Shown here piece after piece: positions 1 to 9,112 of a stretch of 64,000 bases of DNA. Position 1 is the first letter of the stretch; the number at the start of each line of letters is the position of its first letter. Location: assembly GCF_014174515.1 (NCBI RefSeq), contig NZ_JACJUG010000014.1:62001-126000 (forward strand). Reading direction: 5' to 3'. Made by a program: the position numbers and the translations under genes. This DNA is from Mitsuaria sp. WAJ17 (GTDB lineage Bacteria; Pseudomonadota; Gammaproteobacteria; Burkholderiales; Burkholderiaceae_C). The notes under the pieces were generated by a model. That model searched no databases. It was given only the letters and a program-made list of their open reading frames with translations, and was not told the DNA's origin.

Positions 1-2
1 GG

Positions 3-272
3 CGCGTTCAGCTCAACGGCCTGACCTATGCCGGTGTTCTCAACGTCTCCAGCCCGGCGGTGCTGCAGCCCGGCGTGGACCCGGGCCGCATGCCCAGCCG
101 CACGGTGTGGGACCTCTCCGTGGGCTACACCGGCTGGAAGGACCTCAAACTCAACCTGACGGTGCTGAACGTCTTCGACATCAAGCCGCGCTTCTCCACC
201 GGCTACGGCGGCTTCTATGACGACCGCTACGGCCCGACCATCCAGCTGGCCGCACGCTACACCCTGCGCTGA
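3..272 (+). CDS. TonB-dependent receptor, C-terminal fragment
   Basis: This is the last 89 codons of a gene that begins left of the window. The translation has the alternating polar/aromatic pattern of outer-membrane beta strands: WDLSVGYTGWKDLKLNLTV, then the turn VLNVFDIKPRFS, then a final strand ending AARYTLR. The NVFD turn and the aromatic end of the last strand are typical of the C-terminal end of TonB-dependent receptors, which import siderophores, vitamins or glycans across the outer membrane. The substrate cannot be told from this piece. A terminator follows 78 bases after the stop. Confidence 0.85.
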   Translation, partial: RVQLNGLTYAGVLNVSSPAVLQPGVDPGRMPSRTVWDLSVGYTGWKDLKLNLTVLNVFDIKPRFSTGYGGFYDDRYGPTIQLAARYTLR

Positions 273-350
273 AGCCCTGAAACCCTTGTCTCTGCTGCTG
301 AGCTCATCAGCGGCTCTTCGGTTCTGGTACCTGCATGCCAGTCCCTTGAT

Positions 351-375
351 GCCCCGCCTCGTGCGGGGCTTTTTT
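351..375 (+). terminator. Rho-independent terminator after the TonB receptor
   Basis: A GCCCCGC stem, a five-base loop, a GCGGGGC stem and then TTTTTT. It sits downstream of the receptor stop codon on the same strand. It also argues against the longest reading of the next gene, whose first in-frame ATG (374) would fall in the T-run. Confidence 0.9.
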
Positions 376-472
376 GTGCGCCCGCGCCGCTGCCCGGCAG
401 AGGATGCGCAGAAAAATCGTTAGCATGCCGCCCATGCCCGATACGGAAACCTCTGACACCAGGACCCGCCGC

Positions 473-1036
473 ATGCAAGATCCCCAGGGCAGTGCGGCGG
501 CCACGGGCCGCCTGCACATCAGCCCGCTGGGCGAGTCGGACATCGAGCCCCTGGCACAGGGCCTGTGGCACGAGGAGGTGTACCACCACATCGGCGGCCT
601 ACCCGAGGCGCGGTCCGAGGTGTCGGACTGGCTGCGCCACACCCTGGCCGGACCTCCGTCACAGGAGCCGCCGCAACGCTGGCTCAACTACGTGATGCGT
701 CGCGCGCCGGGCGAGGCGCCCGTGGGCCTGCTGCAGGCCACGCTGCATGGGGGCGTCGCCGAGGTGGCCTACCTGCTGCTGCCTTCCGAGTGGGGCCAGG
801 GCCTGGCCGGCGAGGGCCTGCGCTGGCTGCACGAGGTGCTGGCCCGCGTCGCCCCCGAGGCGCACTGCTGGGCCACCACCGTGCCGGCCAACGAGAGGAG
901 CTGGCGGCTGCTTGAACGCTGCGGCTATGTGCGCGCGGCGCCGCCGGAGGCGCCCGCCCTGATGAGCTACGAAGAGGGGGACTGGGTCTTCCGCCGGGCG
1001 TTGCCGCCGCAGGGCCCGGGCGCCGCGGGGTGCTGA
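473..1036 (+). CDS. GNAT-family N-acetyltransferase
   Basis: 187 residues with the GNAT pattern: HISPLGESDIEPL at the N-terminus, a central strand VAYLLLPSEWGQGLAGEGL whose WGQGLAGEGL corresponds to the acetyl-CoA-binding Q/RxxGxG/A loop, and a C-terminal segment VPANERSWRLLERCGY typical of RimJ/RimL-like members. The acceptor substrate is unknown. Start choice: in-frame ATGs exist at 374, 404, 425, 434 and 473. The first lies in a terminator; 473 has AGGA eight bases upstream, so it is preferred, but 425 or 434 cannot be excluded. It converges on the helicase gene, with one base between the two stops. Confidence 0.8.
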   Translation: MQDPQGSAAATGRLHISPLGESDIEPLAQGLWHEEVYHHIGGLPEARSEVSDWLRHTLAGPPSQEPPQRWLNYVMRRAPGEAPVGLLQATLHGGVAEVAYLLLPSEWGQGLAGEGLRWLHEVLARVAPEAHCWATTVPANERSWRLLERCGYVRAAPPEAPALMSYEEGDWVFRRALPPQGPGAAGC

Positions 1037-1037
1037 G

Positions 1038-2312
1038 CTAGCCGCCCGCGGCCCGCAGCTTGTCCTTCTTGCTGGGGCGCCTGCCCTTGACTCCGCCGGT
1101 GGCCGCGGCCGGAGGCGCGGTCTCGGTCGGCTCAAAGCCCGCCAGCTGCTCACGAGGAATGCGCCGGCCCTGGCGCTTCTCGATCAGACGGAAGTGCGCC
1201 TCGGTGGCCGCGCTGACAAAGCTCACCGCCAGCCCTTCGGCCCCCGCGCGCGCCGTGCGGCCGATGCGGTGCACATAGTCCACCGTGGAGCGGGGCAGGT
1301 CGTAGTTCACGACCACGGGAAGCTGGACGATGTCGATGCCTCGCGCGCCGAGGTCCGTGGCCACCAGCACGCGCAGCTCGCCGGACTTGAAGGCCGCCAG
1401 CACCCGGGTGCGCGCCCCCTGGCTTGCATCGCCATGGAAGGCCGCGGCCGCCAGGCCGGCACGCTGCAGCTTGTCGGCCACGTGGTCGCAGGCATAGCGC
1501 GTGGCCACGAAGACCAGCACGCGCGGCCAGCCCTCCTGCTCGATCAGCTGGCGCAGCAGGGGGGTGCGCCGCGCGGCATCGACGGTGATGGCGCGCTCGG
1601 TGAGCTTGCGATCTCCGGGCTCCACATCGAGGGTCAGGTCTTGCCCGATCTCCACTCGAAGCGGATCGTGCAGCAGCTGCTCGGACAGCGCCTGCACCGA
1701 CGCCGGGAAGGTGGCGGAGAACAGCAGGTTCTGGCGCTGCGCCGGCAGCAGGGCCAGCACGCGCGCGAGCTCCTCGGCAAAGCCGGCGTCCAGCAGGCGG
1801 TCGGCCTCGTCCAGCACCAGGCAGCGCAAGCCTGTGAGCGAGAGCCCGTTGTGCTCGAGCACGTCCAGCAGCCGGCCGGGCGTGGCGACGACGATGTCCG
1901 CCCCGCCGCGCAGCGCCATCAGCTGCGGGTTGATGGACACGCCGCCATAAAGGACGGACACCTTCACCGACACCGCCAGGCAGCGCGCCGCGGCACGCAG
2001 GAGGGCGCCTGCCTGCGCGGCCAGCTCGCGCGTGGGCACCAGCACCAGCACCTGCGGATGCCGCGCCGCGCCTGGCAAGGCCCGGCCGTTCTGCCGCTCG
2101 ACCTGCTGCAGCACGGGGAAGGCGAAGGCCGCCGTCTTGCCCGAGCCCGTCTGGGCCGAGGCCAGCACGTCGCGCCCGGTCAGCGCCGCAGGGATGGCCG
2201 CGGCCTGCACCGGCGTGGGCGCCTCGAAGCCCAGCTCGCGGGCGGCCTTCAGCAGCGCGGGTGAGAGGCCCAGGGCGGCAAAGCTGCCGTCGGCGTCCGG
2301 GACCGTGCTCAC
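1038..2312 (-). CDS. rhlE: DEAD-box RNA helicase, RhlE-like
   Basis: ATP-dependent RNA helicase of 424 residues. Motifs in order: Q motif region FEAPTPVQAAAIP, Walker A AQTGSGKT, PTRELA, TPGR, DEAD, SAT, and motif VI HRIGRTARAG. The short basic tail (GVKGRRPSKKDKLRAAGG) fits the RhlE group, which acts in ribosome assembly and mRNA turnover; the exact subgroup is inferred. The start is a GTG at 2312 that overlaps the TGA of the upstream dbpA gene (GTGA), so the two are probably translationally coupled. Confidence 0.9.
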   Translation of the reverse strand: MSTVPDADGSFAALGLSPALLKAARELGFEAPTPVQAAAIPAALTGRDVLASAQTGSGKTAAFAFPVLQQVERQNGRALPGAARHPQVLVLVPTRELAAQAGALLRAAARCLAVSVKVSVLYGGVSINPQLMALRGGADIVVATPGRLLDVLEHNGLSLTGLRCLVLDEADRLLDAGFAEELARVLALLPAQRQNLLFSATFPASVQALSEQLLHDPLRVEIGQDLTLDVEPGDRKLTERAITVDAARRTPLLRQLIEQEGWPRVLVFVATRYACDHVADKLQRAGLAAAAFHGDASQGARTRVLAAFKSGELRVLVATDLGARGIDIVQLPVVVNYDLPRSTVDYVHRIGRTARAGAEGLAVSFVSAATEAHFRLIEKRQGRRIPREQLAGFEPTETAPPAAATGGVKGRRPSKKDKLRAAGG

Positions 2313-3745
2313 AGCGCGCGCACCTTCACCGACTTGCCCTTGACCTTGCCTGCGTTGAGCCCGCGCAGCGCTTGCTGGGCGATGCTGCGGTCCACCGCCA
2401 CATAGGTCGAGAACTCGTTGACATTGATCTTGCCGATCAGCGCGCCGGCGAAGCCCATGTCCTTGGTCAGCGCACCCAGCACGTCGCCGGGGCGGATCTT
2501 CTCCTTGCGGCCGCCCAGGATCTGCAACGTGACCATGGGCGGGTGCAGGGGCTCGCCGCTCTCGGCGGGCGTCAACTCGGCCAGCGAGTGCCAGGTGAAG
2601 GGCGAGCCCTGCTGGTGCTCGATGCGGCCCACGGCGCCCATCTCGTCCAGGCTGGCCAGGCTGAAGGCCCAGCCTTCGCCGTCGGCCCGGCCGGTGCGGC
2701 CCACGCGGTGGGTGTGGACCTCGGCGTCGGGCGTGATATCGACATTGATCACGGCCTCCAGCTGGGCGATGTCCAGTCCGCGTGCGGCGACGTCGGTGGC
2801 CACCAGCACGCTGCAGCTGCGGTTGGCGAACTGCACCAGCACCTGGTCACGGTCGCGCTGGTCCAGGTCCCCGTGCAGCTCCAGGGCCATGATGCCTTCG
2901 GCGCGCAGCACGGCCACCAGGTCGCGGCACTGCTGCTTGGTGTTGCAAAAGGCCAGGGTGCTGGCCGGGCGGAAATGGTTCAGCAGCAGGCCCACGGCGT
3001 GCAGGCGCTCGCTGTCCTTGACCTCGTAGAAGCGCTGGCGGATCTTGGTGGCCGCATGCGCCTCCTTCAGCCGCACCTCCTGCGGCTCGCGCATGAAGCG
3101 CGAGGCCATCTGGCTGACGCCGTCCGGGTAGGTGGCCGAGAACAGCAGGGTCTGGCGGGCCTTGGGCGCGCAGGCAATCACCTGGGCGATGTCCTCGGCG
3201 AAGCCCATGTCCAGCATGCGGTCCGCCTCGTCCAGCACCAGGGTGTTCAGCGCGGAGAGGTCCAGGGTCTCGCGCTGCAGGTGGTCCAGGATGCGGCCCG
3301 GCGTGCCCACGACGATGTGGGCGCCATGCGCCAGGCTGGCCAGCTGGTTGCGCACGGGCACCCCGCCGCACAGGGTCAGGGCCTTGATGTTGTCCTCGGC
3401 ACGGGCCAGGCGGCGGATCTCCTGCGTCACCTGCTCGGCCAGCTCGCGCGTGGGGCACAGCACCAGGGCCTGCACCGCGAAGCGCCGCGGATTCAGGTTC
3501 ATCAGCAGCGGCAGAGTGAAGGCGGCGGTCTTGCCGCTGCCCGTCTTGGCCTGGGCGATCAGATCCTTGCCGGCCAGGGCCAGGGGCAGGCTGGCGGCCT
3601 GGATGGGAGTCATCGACAGATAGCCCAGTTGCTGCAGGTTCGCCTGCATGGCGGGCGGCAGGGGCAGGGTGGAGAAGGAGGCGGCGGCGGCGGAAGCGCC
3701 AGCGTTGGGGGCAGCCGTCGGGCTGCTGGGGGTGCTGCGGGTCAT
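2309..3745 (-). CDS. dbpA: ATP-dependent RNA helicase DbpA
   Basis: 478 residues. The helicase core has AKTGSGKT, PTRELAEQV, TPGRILDHL, DEAD, SAT and HRVGRTGRADGEG. The C-terminal ~75 residues (VTLQILGGRKEKIRPGDVL, then GALIGKINV and AVDRSIAQQALRGLNAGKV) form the DbpA RNA-binding domain, which in E. coli targets hairpin 92 of 23S rRNA during 50S maturation. The ATG at 3745 (MTRSTPSSPT) is chosen over an in-frame ATG 12 codons upstream, because the extra residues have no family counterpart. First gene of a two-helicase unit with the RhlE-like gene. Confidence 0.93.
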   Translation of the reverse strand: MTRSTPSSPTAAPNAGASAAAASFSTLPLPPAMQANLQQLGYLSMTPIQAASLPLALAGKDLIAQAKTGSGKTAAFTLPLLMNLNPRRFAVQALVLCPTRELAEQVTQEIRRLARAEDNIKALTLCGGVPVRNQLASLAHGAHIVVGTPGRILDHLQRETLDLSALNTLVLDEADRMLDMGFAEDIAQVIACAPKARQTLLFSATYPDGVSQMASRFMREPQEVRLKEAHAATKIRQRFYEVKDSERLHAVGLLLNHFRPASTLAFCNTKQQCRDLVAVLRAEGIMALELHGDLDQRDRDQVLVQFANRSCSVLVATDVAARGLDIAQLEAVINVDITPDAEVHTHRVGRTGRADGEGWAFSLASLDEMGAVGRIEHQQGSPFTWHSLAELTPAESGEPLHPPMVTLQILGGRKEKIRPGDVLGALTKDMGFAGALIGKINVNEFSTYVAVDRSIAQQALRGLNAGKVKGKSVKVRAL

Positions 3746-3829
3746 GCGTGATTGTCGGTCATGCGGGCCTGGACACCGCAAACCGTGGCAAGGGCCGCGG
3801 CCCGCAGTCCGTGCTGCAGTGCCGGAAGC

Positions 3830-4471
3830 TCAGGCTGCCGGGCCCTGAAACCAGCCGTGCAGGGCCGCCAGAGCCTGGACGTTGGCCGGGATGAAGGCAT
3901 GGCTGGCGGCCACGGGAAAGGCCGGGAGATGCCCATGCTGCGGCGCGCGGGCCTCATCGACCGCCACCATGCCGTCGTTCCCGAGGCCCCGGCCGAAGAA
4001 GCAGCCGAAGACGCCCAGCCAGGGCCAGGTGCCGTAGACGCAGGCCGTCGGTACATCGGGCAGGGGCACCTGCGCCATCAGCGCCTGCTGAGCCGCGAAC
4101 TGCCCGCATTCGCCAGCCATCCAGCGATAGAGCCGCCAGTGCCGCAGCCGCTGGCTCAGCCGCATGGCCGTCAGCGGCGAGGCCAGCAGGGCGACTTTCA
4201 CGGGCTGGATGCCCTCGGCCCCAAGGTCCGTCAGGGCCAGGCGCAGCAGCACGCCGCCGAAGGAATAGCCGATGGCATGAAACTCGCCCTGGGCGGCCAC
4301 CTGGCGCAGGAAGTCGCGCAGCCGCGCACGGATCTCGTCTACGGACTGGCGGGACGGGACGTAGTCGAAGCAGTGGACCTGCAGGCCCCGACTCTGGAAG
4401 TAGCGGATCAGGCGCCCGCGCATGAAGCGCTTGCCGCCGACGCCGTCGATGAAGGCGATGTGTGTTGCCAT
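3830..4471 (-). CDS. Small alpha/beta hydrolase (lipase-like)
   Basis: 213 residues with an alpha/beta-hydrolase layout: an N-terminal strand THIAFIDGVGG, the nucleophile elbow GYSFGG (about residues 87-92, Ser as nucleophile), a late acidic segment NDGMVAVDEA and a terminal His in ASHAFIP. The arrangement resembles small lipase/esterase-type proteins that lack a lid domain. No signal peptide, so probably cytoplasmic. The substrate is unknown. It lies 13 bases downstream of the LysE-family gene on the same strand and may share its transcript. Confidence 0.75.
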   Translation of the reverse strand: MATHIAFIDGVGGKRFMRGRLIRYFQSRGLQVHCFDYVPSRQSVDEIRARLRDFLRQVAAQGEFHAIGYSFGGVLLRLALTDLGAEGIQPVKVALLASPLTAMRLSQRLRHWRLYRWMAGECGQFAAQQALMAQVPLPDVPTACVYGTWPWLGVFGCFFGRGLGNDGMVAVDEARAPQHGHLPAFPVAASHAFIPANVQALAALHGWFQGPAA

Positions 4472-4484
4472 GCGCGGAAGTGTC

Positions 4485-5096
4485 TCATCGGCTCAGCAAG
4501 CGCACCCCGAAGCCCAGCAGGCACACCCCCGCAAGCCGCCGCAGCCACAGGCTCATGCGGGGGTCGCCGCGCACCCGCTCGCCCAGGCGGTGGGCCAGCA
4601 GCACGGCCGCGAGGCCGTAGGCGCAGGTGAGGGCGGCGATGGTGGCGGCCATCACGGCGAAGGTCAGCAGGCCGCGGTGTTGCGAGGGATCGACGAAGAG
4701 CGGGAAGAAGGCCATGTAGAAGACGATGGCCTTGGGATTCAGCAGCGTGATCAGCATCGCCTGGCGCAGGAAATGCCCGGGCTTGAGCTGCAGGGCCGCC
4801 GCCTCGCCGGGCCGGGCGCGCAGCATCTGCCAGCCCAGCCAGCCGAGGTACAGCGCACCGCCCCACTGCACCACGCTGAAGGCCGTGGGCGAGGCCGCGA
4901 GCAAGGCCGCCACGCCCGCGACAGCGGCCCACATGAGCACCTGGTCCCCCAGGATCACGCCCAGCGTCGCCGCCATGCCGCCGCGCACGCCGCCCTGGGC
5001 GGTGGCGCTGATCAGCGCGAGGTTGCCCGGCCCGGGGATCGCGAGGAACACCAGCACGGCGATGACGAAGGCGGGGTAGTCGGCGATGCCCAGCAT
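4485..5096 (-). CDS. LysE/RhtB-family amino-acid exporter
   Basis: 203 residues, almost entirely hydrophobic, with about six predicted membrane helices. The N-terminal signature FLAIPGPGNLALISATAQGG matches the PGP-N motif of LysE/RhtB exporters, and LLNPKAIVFYMAFFPLFV is the second family hallmark. Members export amino acids or homoserine lactones; the substrate cannot be deduced here. An AGGA sequence precedes the ATG. The hydrolase gene follows closely downstream. Confidence 0.9.
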   Translation of the reverse strand: MLGIADYPAFVIAVLVFLAIPGPGNLALISATAQGGVRGGMAATLGVILGDQVLMWAAVAGVAALLAASPTAFSVVQWGGALYLGWLGWQMLRARPGEAAALQLKPGHFLRQAMLITLLNPKAIVFYMAFFPLFVDPSQHRGLLTFAVMAATIAALTCAYGLAAVLLAHRLGERVRGDPRMSLWLRRLAGVCLLGFGVRLLSR

Positions 5097-5171
5097 GAAT
5101 GGATCCTGGTCGATGAGCGTCGATGCTAAGGGGGCAGACTGGCGCGAGGCTTGCGGCGCCTGACAGCGCGG

Positions 5172-5720
5172 TCAATACGTCCGCCCCCCCTTGAACTGCG
5201 CATGCTGCTTGCGCTGCAGCGCGGTGTGCTTGCCCATCGCGTCAAAGGAGACTCGGGCGTGGGCATGCATGATGGCGATGCCCAGCGCATCGGCCGCATC
5301 CTTGCCCGGCAGGCCGGGCAGGTTCAGCAGGCGCTGGACCATGGCCTGGACCTGGTCCTTCTTGGCATGGCCATGGCCGACGATGGCCTTCTTCATCTGC
5401 AGGGCGGTGTACTCGGACACCGGCAGATCGCAGGAGACCAGGGCGGTGAGTGCGGCCCCGCGGGCCTGGCCCAGCAGCAGGGTGGATTGTGGGTTCACGT
5501 TGACGAAGACGATCTCTACCGCGGCGCACTGGGCCTCGTAGCGCTGCTGCACCTCGCGGATGCCGTCGTAGAGGATCTTCAAGCGCCCCGGCAGGTCGCC
5601 CGTAGGCACGCCGGTGGTGCGGATGGTGCCGCTGGCCACATAGCTCAGGCGCGGGCCGTCGGCGTGGATCACGCCGAAGCCGGTGGTCTGCAGGCCGGGG
5701 TCGATGCCGAGGATGCGCAT
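5172..5720 (-). CDS. ruvC: Holliday junction resolvase RuvC
   Basis: 182 residues beginning [18 protein letters not shown]. The catalytic acidic residues are visible: Asp in GIDPG, Glu in AAVEIVFVN, and the C-terminal Asp pair in [18 protein letters not shown]. RuvC resolves four-way junctions together with RuvAB. The ATG at 5720 is preferred over the in-frame ATG at 5765, because family members start directly at the first strand. ruvA and ruvB are not adjacent, and purH lies about 7 kb away rather than next door, unlike the usual betaproteobacterial order. Confidence 0.95.
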   Translation of the reverse strand: MRILGIDPGLQTTGFGVIHADGPRLSYVASGTIRTTGVPTGDLPGRLKILYDGIREVQQRYEAQCAAVEIVFVNVNPQSTLLLGQARGAALTALVSCDLPVSEYTALQMKKAIVGHGHAKKDQVQAMVQRLLNLPGLPGKDAADALGIAIMHAHARVSFDAMGKHTALQRKQHAQFKGGRTY

Positions 5721-5930
5721 GAAGGGGTAGTTGGGGGCGGGTAACGGGGGCGGCGGGGCGGCCAAGGATACCGGACAAGCCTAGCGCCTTTCACGAGGAT
5801 CGCCGCCGCCGATTGCGTGTGATTTGTGTGCAGGCTGCGTGCCCCTTGTGTGCAGCGGTGCCCAGGCGCCTTTGCGGCAGGGATCCGCCGAGGCATCATC
5901 GCGGCCGAACAGGACGAGGAGACCCCGACC

Positions 5931-6635
5931 ATGACCAAGCCCCCGCGCCACCCGATGCGCCCCGCACTGACCCTGGCCCTGGTGGCCGCCACGCTGACGA
6001 GCGGCTGCGCCCGCATGGAGCCCCGGCTGCAGGTGCCCGACGAGGTGAAGCTGGCGCTGCAGCGGGTGGACCTGCCTGGCATCGGCCTCAGCCGCAGCGG
6101 GCGCAGCGAGGTGGACGGTCGTGCCTTCAGCTTCAGCCGCTCGGCCTCGTCGATGCGCTGGTTCGGCGCGTTCGACAGCGGCAGTGGCGAGCTGTCCCTG
6201 AGCCTGGAGGGCGAGCCGGCGCTGGGCGCCCACTGCCGCAGCAGCCGGGCCGACCTCAAGCTCTTCGGGCTGCACCTGGAGAAGCCGCTGGCCACCGAGT
6301 GCCGGGTGCAGCACGGCGCGCTGCAGAGCGAGATGCGCCTCTGGACGCGGTCCATGGGTTCTCCCTCGCAGGGCGAGGAGGTGCATGGGGAATGGACCAC
6401 GGCCGACGGGGAGCGGGTGATCGTCCAGTCCCTTCACACCAATCCGGCCGGCGGCATGTTGGGCCGCCCTCTGGGCTTTTCCATCGTGCGCCGGGGGCAG
6501 ACCCTGGCCCTGGTGGATGTGAGCCACTGGCAGCCCCGCCTGTACCTGCCCAGGGAGGCGCGGGCGCGCGAGGACGTGCTGCCTGTCGCGATGCTCATGG
6601 CCCTGCTGATCCAGCCGGGTACGTCGGGCAACTGA
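5931..6635 (+). CDS. Lipoprotein of unknown function
   Basis: 234 residues. The N-terminus has a signal peptide ending in a lipobox, LTSGC (Cys about residue 24), so the mature protein should be lipid-anchored. The rest is rich in beta-strand-like segments (FSFSRSASSMRWFGAF, ELSLSLEGEP, EMRLWTRSMG, ERVIVQSLHTN) and ends with a hydrophobic stretch. GAGGAG lies eight bases before the chosen ATG; the longer reading from 5826 would place the signal peptide internally. I do not recognise the family. It stands alone between ruvC and the phospholipid pair and is read in the opposite direction to both. Confidence 0.75.
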   Translation: MTKPPRHPMRPALTLALVAATLTSGCARMEPRLQVPDEVKLALQRVDLPGIGLSRSGRSEVDGRAFSFSRSASSMRWFGAFDSGSGELSLSLEGEPALGAHCRSSRADLKLFGLHLEKPLATECRVQHGALQSEMRLWTRSMGSPSQGEEVHGEWTTADGERVIVQSLHTNPAGGMLGRPLGFSIVRRGQTLALVDVSHWQPRLYLPREARAREDVLPVAMLMALLIQPGTSGN

Positions 6636-6669
6636 ATGGCTCATGGCGTGAGCCACCCGCGGCCCGGCC

Positions 6670-7668
6670 TCACAGCGGCAGCTTGAAGTACCAGCGCACT
6701 GAATGGAAGAACACCGGCGCGGCAAAGCACAGCACGGCGATGCGGTCCAGCAGGCCCACGGCGCCGGTGATGTTGCTGCGGTTGCCCCAGTACTCGACCC
6801 CGGCGTCCTTCTTCAGCGCCTTCATCACCAGGGCGCCGAAGCTGCCTGCGCCCGCCGCGATGAAGGACATCACCAGGGCCTGTCCGGCCTTGAAGGGCGT
6901 GATCCAGTAGAGCAGGGTGCCCACGACGGCCGCCGTCAGCGTGCCCACCCACCAGGCGCGCATGGAGAAGCTGCGGCTGATGCGCCGGGCCAGCGGCCGG
7001 CGGCGCAGCCGCTTGGCGGCGAGGTACTGCGCGATCTGCCCGCAGGCGGCCACGATCACCAGGTAGAAGAGCAGGAAGGCGCCGCGACCCTTGAAGCCGG
7101 GGAAGTCCAGCAGCAGCAGGGCCGGCGCGTGCGAGAGCCCGTAGACGCAGACCATGATGCCCCACTGGATCTTGGCATTGCGCTCCAGGAAGCGGCGCGG
7201 GTCGTCCGCCAGCGCGCTGGCCACCGGGATGGCCAGGAAGGCGTAGACCGGGATCAGCACCGAGAAGATGTCGAACTGCCGCGTGCCCACCAGCACGTAC
7301 TGCAGGGGCAGGATCACGAAGAAGGCGAGGATGAGGCTGCGGTGGTCGCCCCGGCGCGTGTGCATCAGGGTGATGAACTCGCGCAGCGCCAGGAAGCTGA
7401 AAACGCTGAAGAGCAGGGTCGCGCCCACCGGGCCGGAGATCCAGGCTGCCCAGAAGAGGCTGGCGAAGAGCCACAGCATGTTGAGCTCATGGCGGAAACG
7501 GCTCCAGCCGCGGTGCCATTCGCCGTCGTCCTCGTTCTCGGCCCGCTTCTTGAGCGAGAAGAGGAAGCTGCCGATGCTGGTGAGCATCAGCGCGCCGAAC
7601 AGCATCACGAACAGGAAGGCCACCTGCTCGCTGGAGTTGAGGGACTTGAGCCAGCGCAGCCCGTTCAT
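6670..7668 (-). CDS. CdsA-like phosphatidate cytidylyltransferase
   Basis: 332 residues with about eight membrane helices. The C-terminal region holds GSFGALVMKALKKDAG, then GAVGLLDRIAVLCFAAPVFF, a divergent form of the CDP-diglyceride synthetase signature in which the Ser, paired Lys-Asp and final Asp-Arg are kept. These enzymes make CDP-diacylglycerol from phosphatidate and CTP. The ATG at 7668 overlaps the stop of the acyltransferase gene (ATGA), which supports this start over the GTG nine bases upstream. It is probably an accessory copy, since an essential cdsA usually sits elsewhere in such genomes (inference). Confidence 0.85.
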   Translation of the reverse strand: MNGLRWLKSLNSSEQVAFLFVMLFGALMLTSIGSFLFSLKKRAENEDDGEWHRGWSRFRHELNMLWLFASLFWAAWISGPVGATLLFSVFSFLALREFITLMHTRRGDHRSLILAFFVILPLQYVLVGTRQFDIFSVLIPVYAFLAIPVASALADDPRRFLERNAKIQWGIMVCVYGLSHAPALLLLDFPGFKGRGAFLLFYLVIVAACGQIAQYLAAKRLRRRPLARRISRSFSMRAWWVGTLTAAVVGTLLYWITPFKAGQALVMSFIAAGAGSFGALVMKALKKDAGVEYWGNRSNITGAVGLLDRIAVLCFAAPVFFHSVRWYFKLPL

Positions 7669-8294
7669 TCGCGCCACCCGCCGGGTTTGAGCGCCATCAC
7701 TTCGGCGCGGGCGCGCTCCAGGAAGGCGCGCTTGTCCTCGCCCTCATTGAGCTGCATGGGCGCGCCGAAGGTGACGGTGCACAGGATGGGCACCGGCACC
7801 ACTTCACCCTTGGGCATCACGCGCTGCACGTTGTCGATCCAGGTGGGGATGAGCTTGAGCTGCGGGAACTGCTCGGCCAGGTGGAAGAGCCCGGCCTTGA
7901 AGGCCTGGGGCTCGCCCTTGTTGGAGCGGGTGCCCTCGGGGAAGATCACCAGGGAGTCGCCTTTGGACAAGGCTTCGACCAGGGGCTCCAGCGGGTCTTC
8001 GTCCGGCGTGCTGCGGGTGCGGCTGACGTAGATGGCGTTGAAGACATTGGAGGTGAGCCAGGTCTTGAGCGGGCTGGAGGTCCAATAGTCGCGCGCGGCG
8101 ATGGGCCGGGTCGCGGCGCGCAGCTCGCGCGGCAGCGAGGCCCAGATCAGCACCCAGTCGAAATGGCTCTGGTGGTTGGCGAAGTAGATGCGCTGCTCCG
8201 CCATGGGCGGGCAGCCTTTCCAGTGGCCCTGGGCGCCCGTGATCAGGCGGGCCAGGAAGGCCAGAAAGAGGCCGGTGGAGTCGGCAATGGACAT
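7665..8294 (-). CDS. PlsC-like 1-acylglycerol-3-phosphate acyltransferase
   Basis: 209 residues with both acyltransferase blocks: NHQSHFDW (NHxxxxD, about residues 40-45) and FPEGTRSNKG (about 117-126). This family adds the second acyl chain to lysophosphatidate, giving the substrate of the CdsA-like enzyme encoded immediately downstream with a 4-base overlap. The pair therefore covers two consecutive steps of phospholipid synthesis. The N-terminus has one hydrophobic segment (GLFLAFLARLI), consistent with peripheral membrane attachment. Confidence 0.9.
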   Translation of the reverse strand: MSIADSTGLFLAFLARLITGAQGHWKGCPPMAEQRIYFANHQSHFDWVLIWASLPRELRAATRPIAARDYWTSSPLKTWLTSNVFNAIYVSRTRSTPDEDPLEPLVEALSKGDSLVIFPEGTRSNKGEPQAFKAGLFHLAEQFPQLKLIPTWIDNVQRVMPKGEVVPVPILCTVTFGAPMQLNEGEDKRAFLERARAEVMALKPGGWRE

Positions 8295-8407
8295 GATGGG
8301 CGGGATTCTAGGGGGCTGACGATGGGCCCGCCGGCCCTAGGATGGAGAGGAAACCCCAGGCGCCCCTCGCCATGAGTGGCCGCCCCGCCCTTCAGGAGAT
8401 CCAGACG

Positions 8408-9097
8408 ATGCTTTCATCCCCCCTGTTCAGGCCGCTGCTGCTGGCCGGCTTCATGAGTGTCTCGGCGACCGCGTGGGCGGCCGACCTGCAGATCCAGGTC
8501 CTGGACCGCACCGGCAAGCCCCTGCCCGAGGCGGTCGTGCTGCTGGACAGCCAGCAGCCCGGCCCGCGCCCAGCGCCCCACCTGGAGCAGACCATCACCC
8601 AGCAGCAGATGCGCTTCCTGCCGCAGGTGAGCGTGGTCTCGCCCGGCGCCAAGGTGACCTTCACCAACCTGGACAAATGGAACCACCATGTGCGCGGGGG
8701 CTTGAGCGGCCCTGGCGGCGTCTACCTGGACCCGACCCAGGGCTTCAGCTTCAAGCTCTCGGCCAAGCGCGAGGGCCAATCCCTGGCCACCGCCACCCAG
8801 CAGCTGACTCAGCCCGGGCCCTATCTGCTGGGCTGCCATCTGCACGGCTCCATGCGGGGCCATGTCTACGTCAGCGACACGCCCTGGGCGGCCGTCAGCG
8901 ACGACAAGGGTCAGGTCTTGCTCGCAGGCGTGCCCGAGGGGCCGGCCCGCGTGCGCGTATGGCATGTGGACCAATTGGTGGATGGCGCGCCGCAGGCCGT
9001 GCAGGTCAGCGGTGCGGGTGGCATGGTGAAGCTCCCCACGGCCATCGAGGCGAAGGCGCGCAAGCCCGCCGCGGAGGAACGGCCGCCCGGCTATTGA
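8408..9097 (+). CDS. Periplasmic cupredoxin-like protein
   Basis: 229 residues. A signal peptide (LLLAGFMSVSATAWAADL) leads into a beta domain with candidate type-1 copper ligands: His in DKWNHHVRGG, Cys-His in LLGCHLHGSMRG, and the Met of the same loop. The order His...Cys-x-x-His-x-x-Met matches plastocyanin-type sites. A carboxypeptidase-regulatory-like strand pair (VPEGPARVRVWHVDQLV) follows. Proteins of this type are often labelled methylamine-utilisation or plastocyanin-like. AGGAG precedes the ATG at 8408. It converges on the GMC oxidoreductase gene; a role as its electron acceptor is possible but unproved. Confidence 0.8.
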   Translation: MLSSPLFRPLLLAGFMSVSATAWAADLQIQVLDRTGKPLPEAVVLLDSQQPGPRPAPHLEQTITQQQMRFLPQVSVVSPGAKVTFTNLDKWNHHVRGGLSGPGGVYLDPTQGFSFKLSAKREGQSLATATQQLTQPGPYLLGCHLHGSMRGHVYVSDTPWAAVSDDKGQVLLAGVPEGPARVRVWHVDQLVDGAPQAVQVSGAGGMVKLPTAIEAKARKPAAEERPPGY

Positions 9098-9112
9098 GTC
9101 CTGTGCGGCGTC

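Noticed and set aside
374-472. Extended N-terminus of the first GNAT gene
   Set aside because: The first ATG falls in the T-run of a terminator, and the added residues have no family similarity.
1631-1644. A copy of the 15-base repeat inside the RhlE-like helicase gene
   Set aside because: It matches only 14 bases and lies within a normal coding stretch, so I did not count it, although it may belong to the family.
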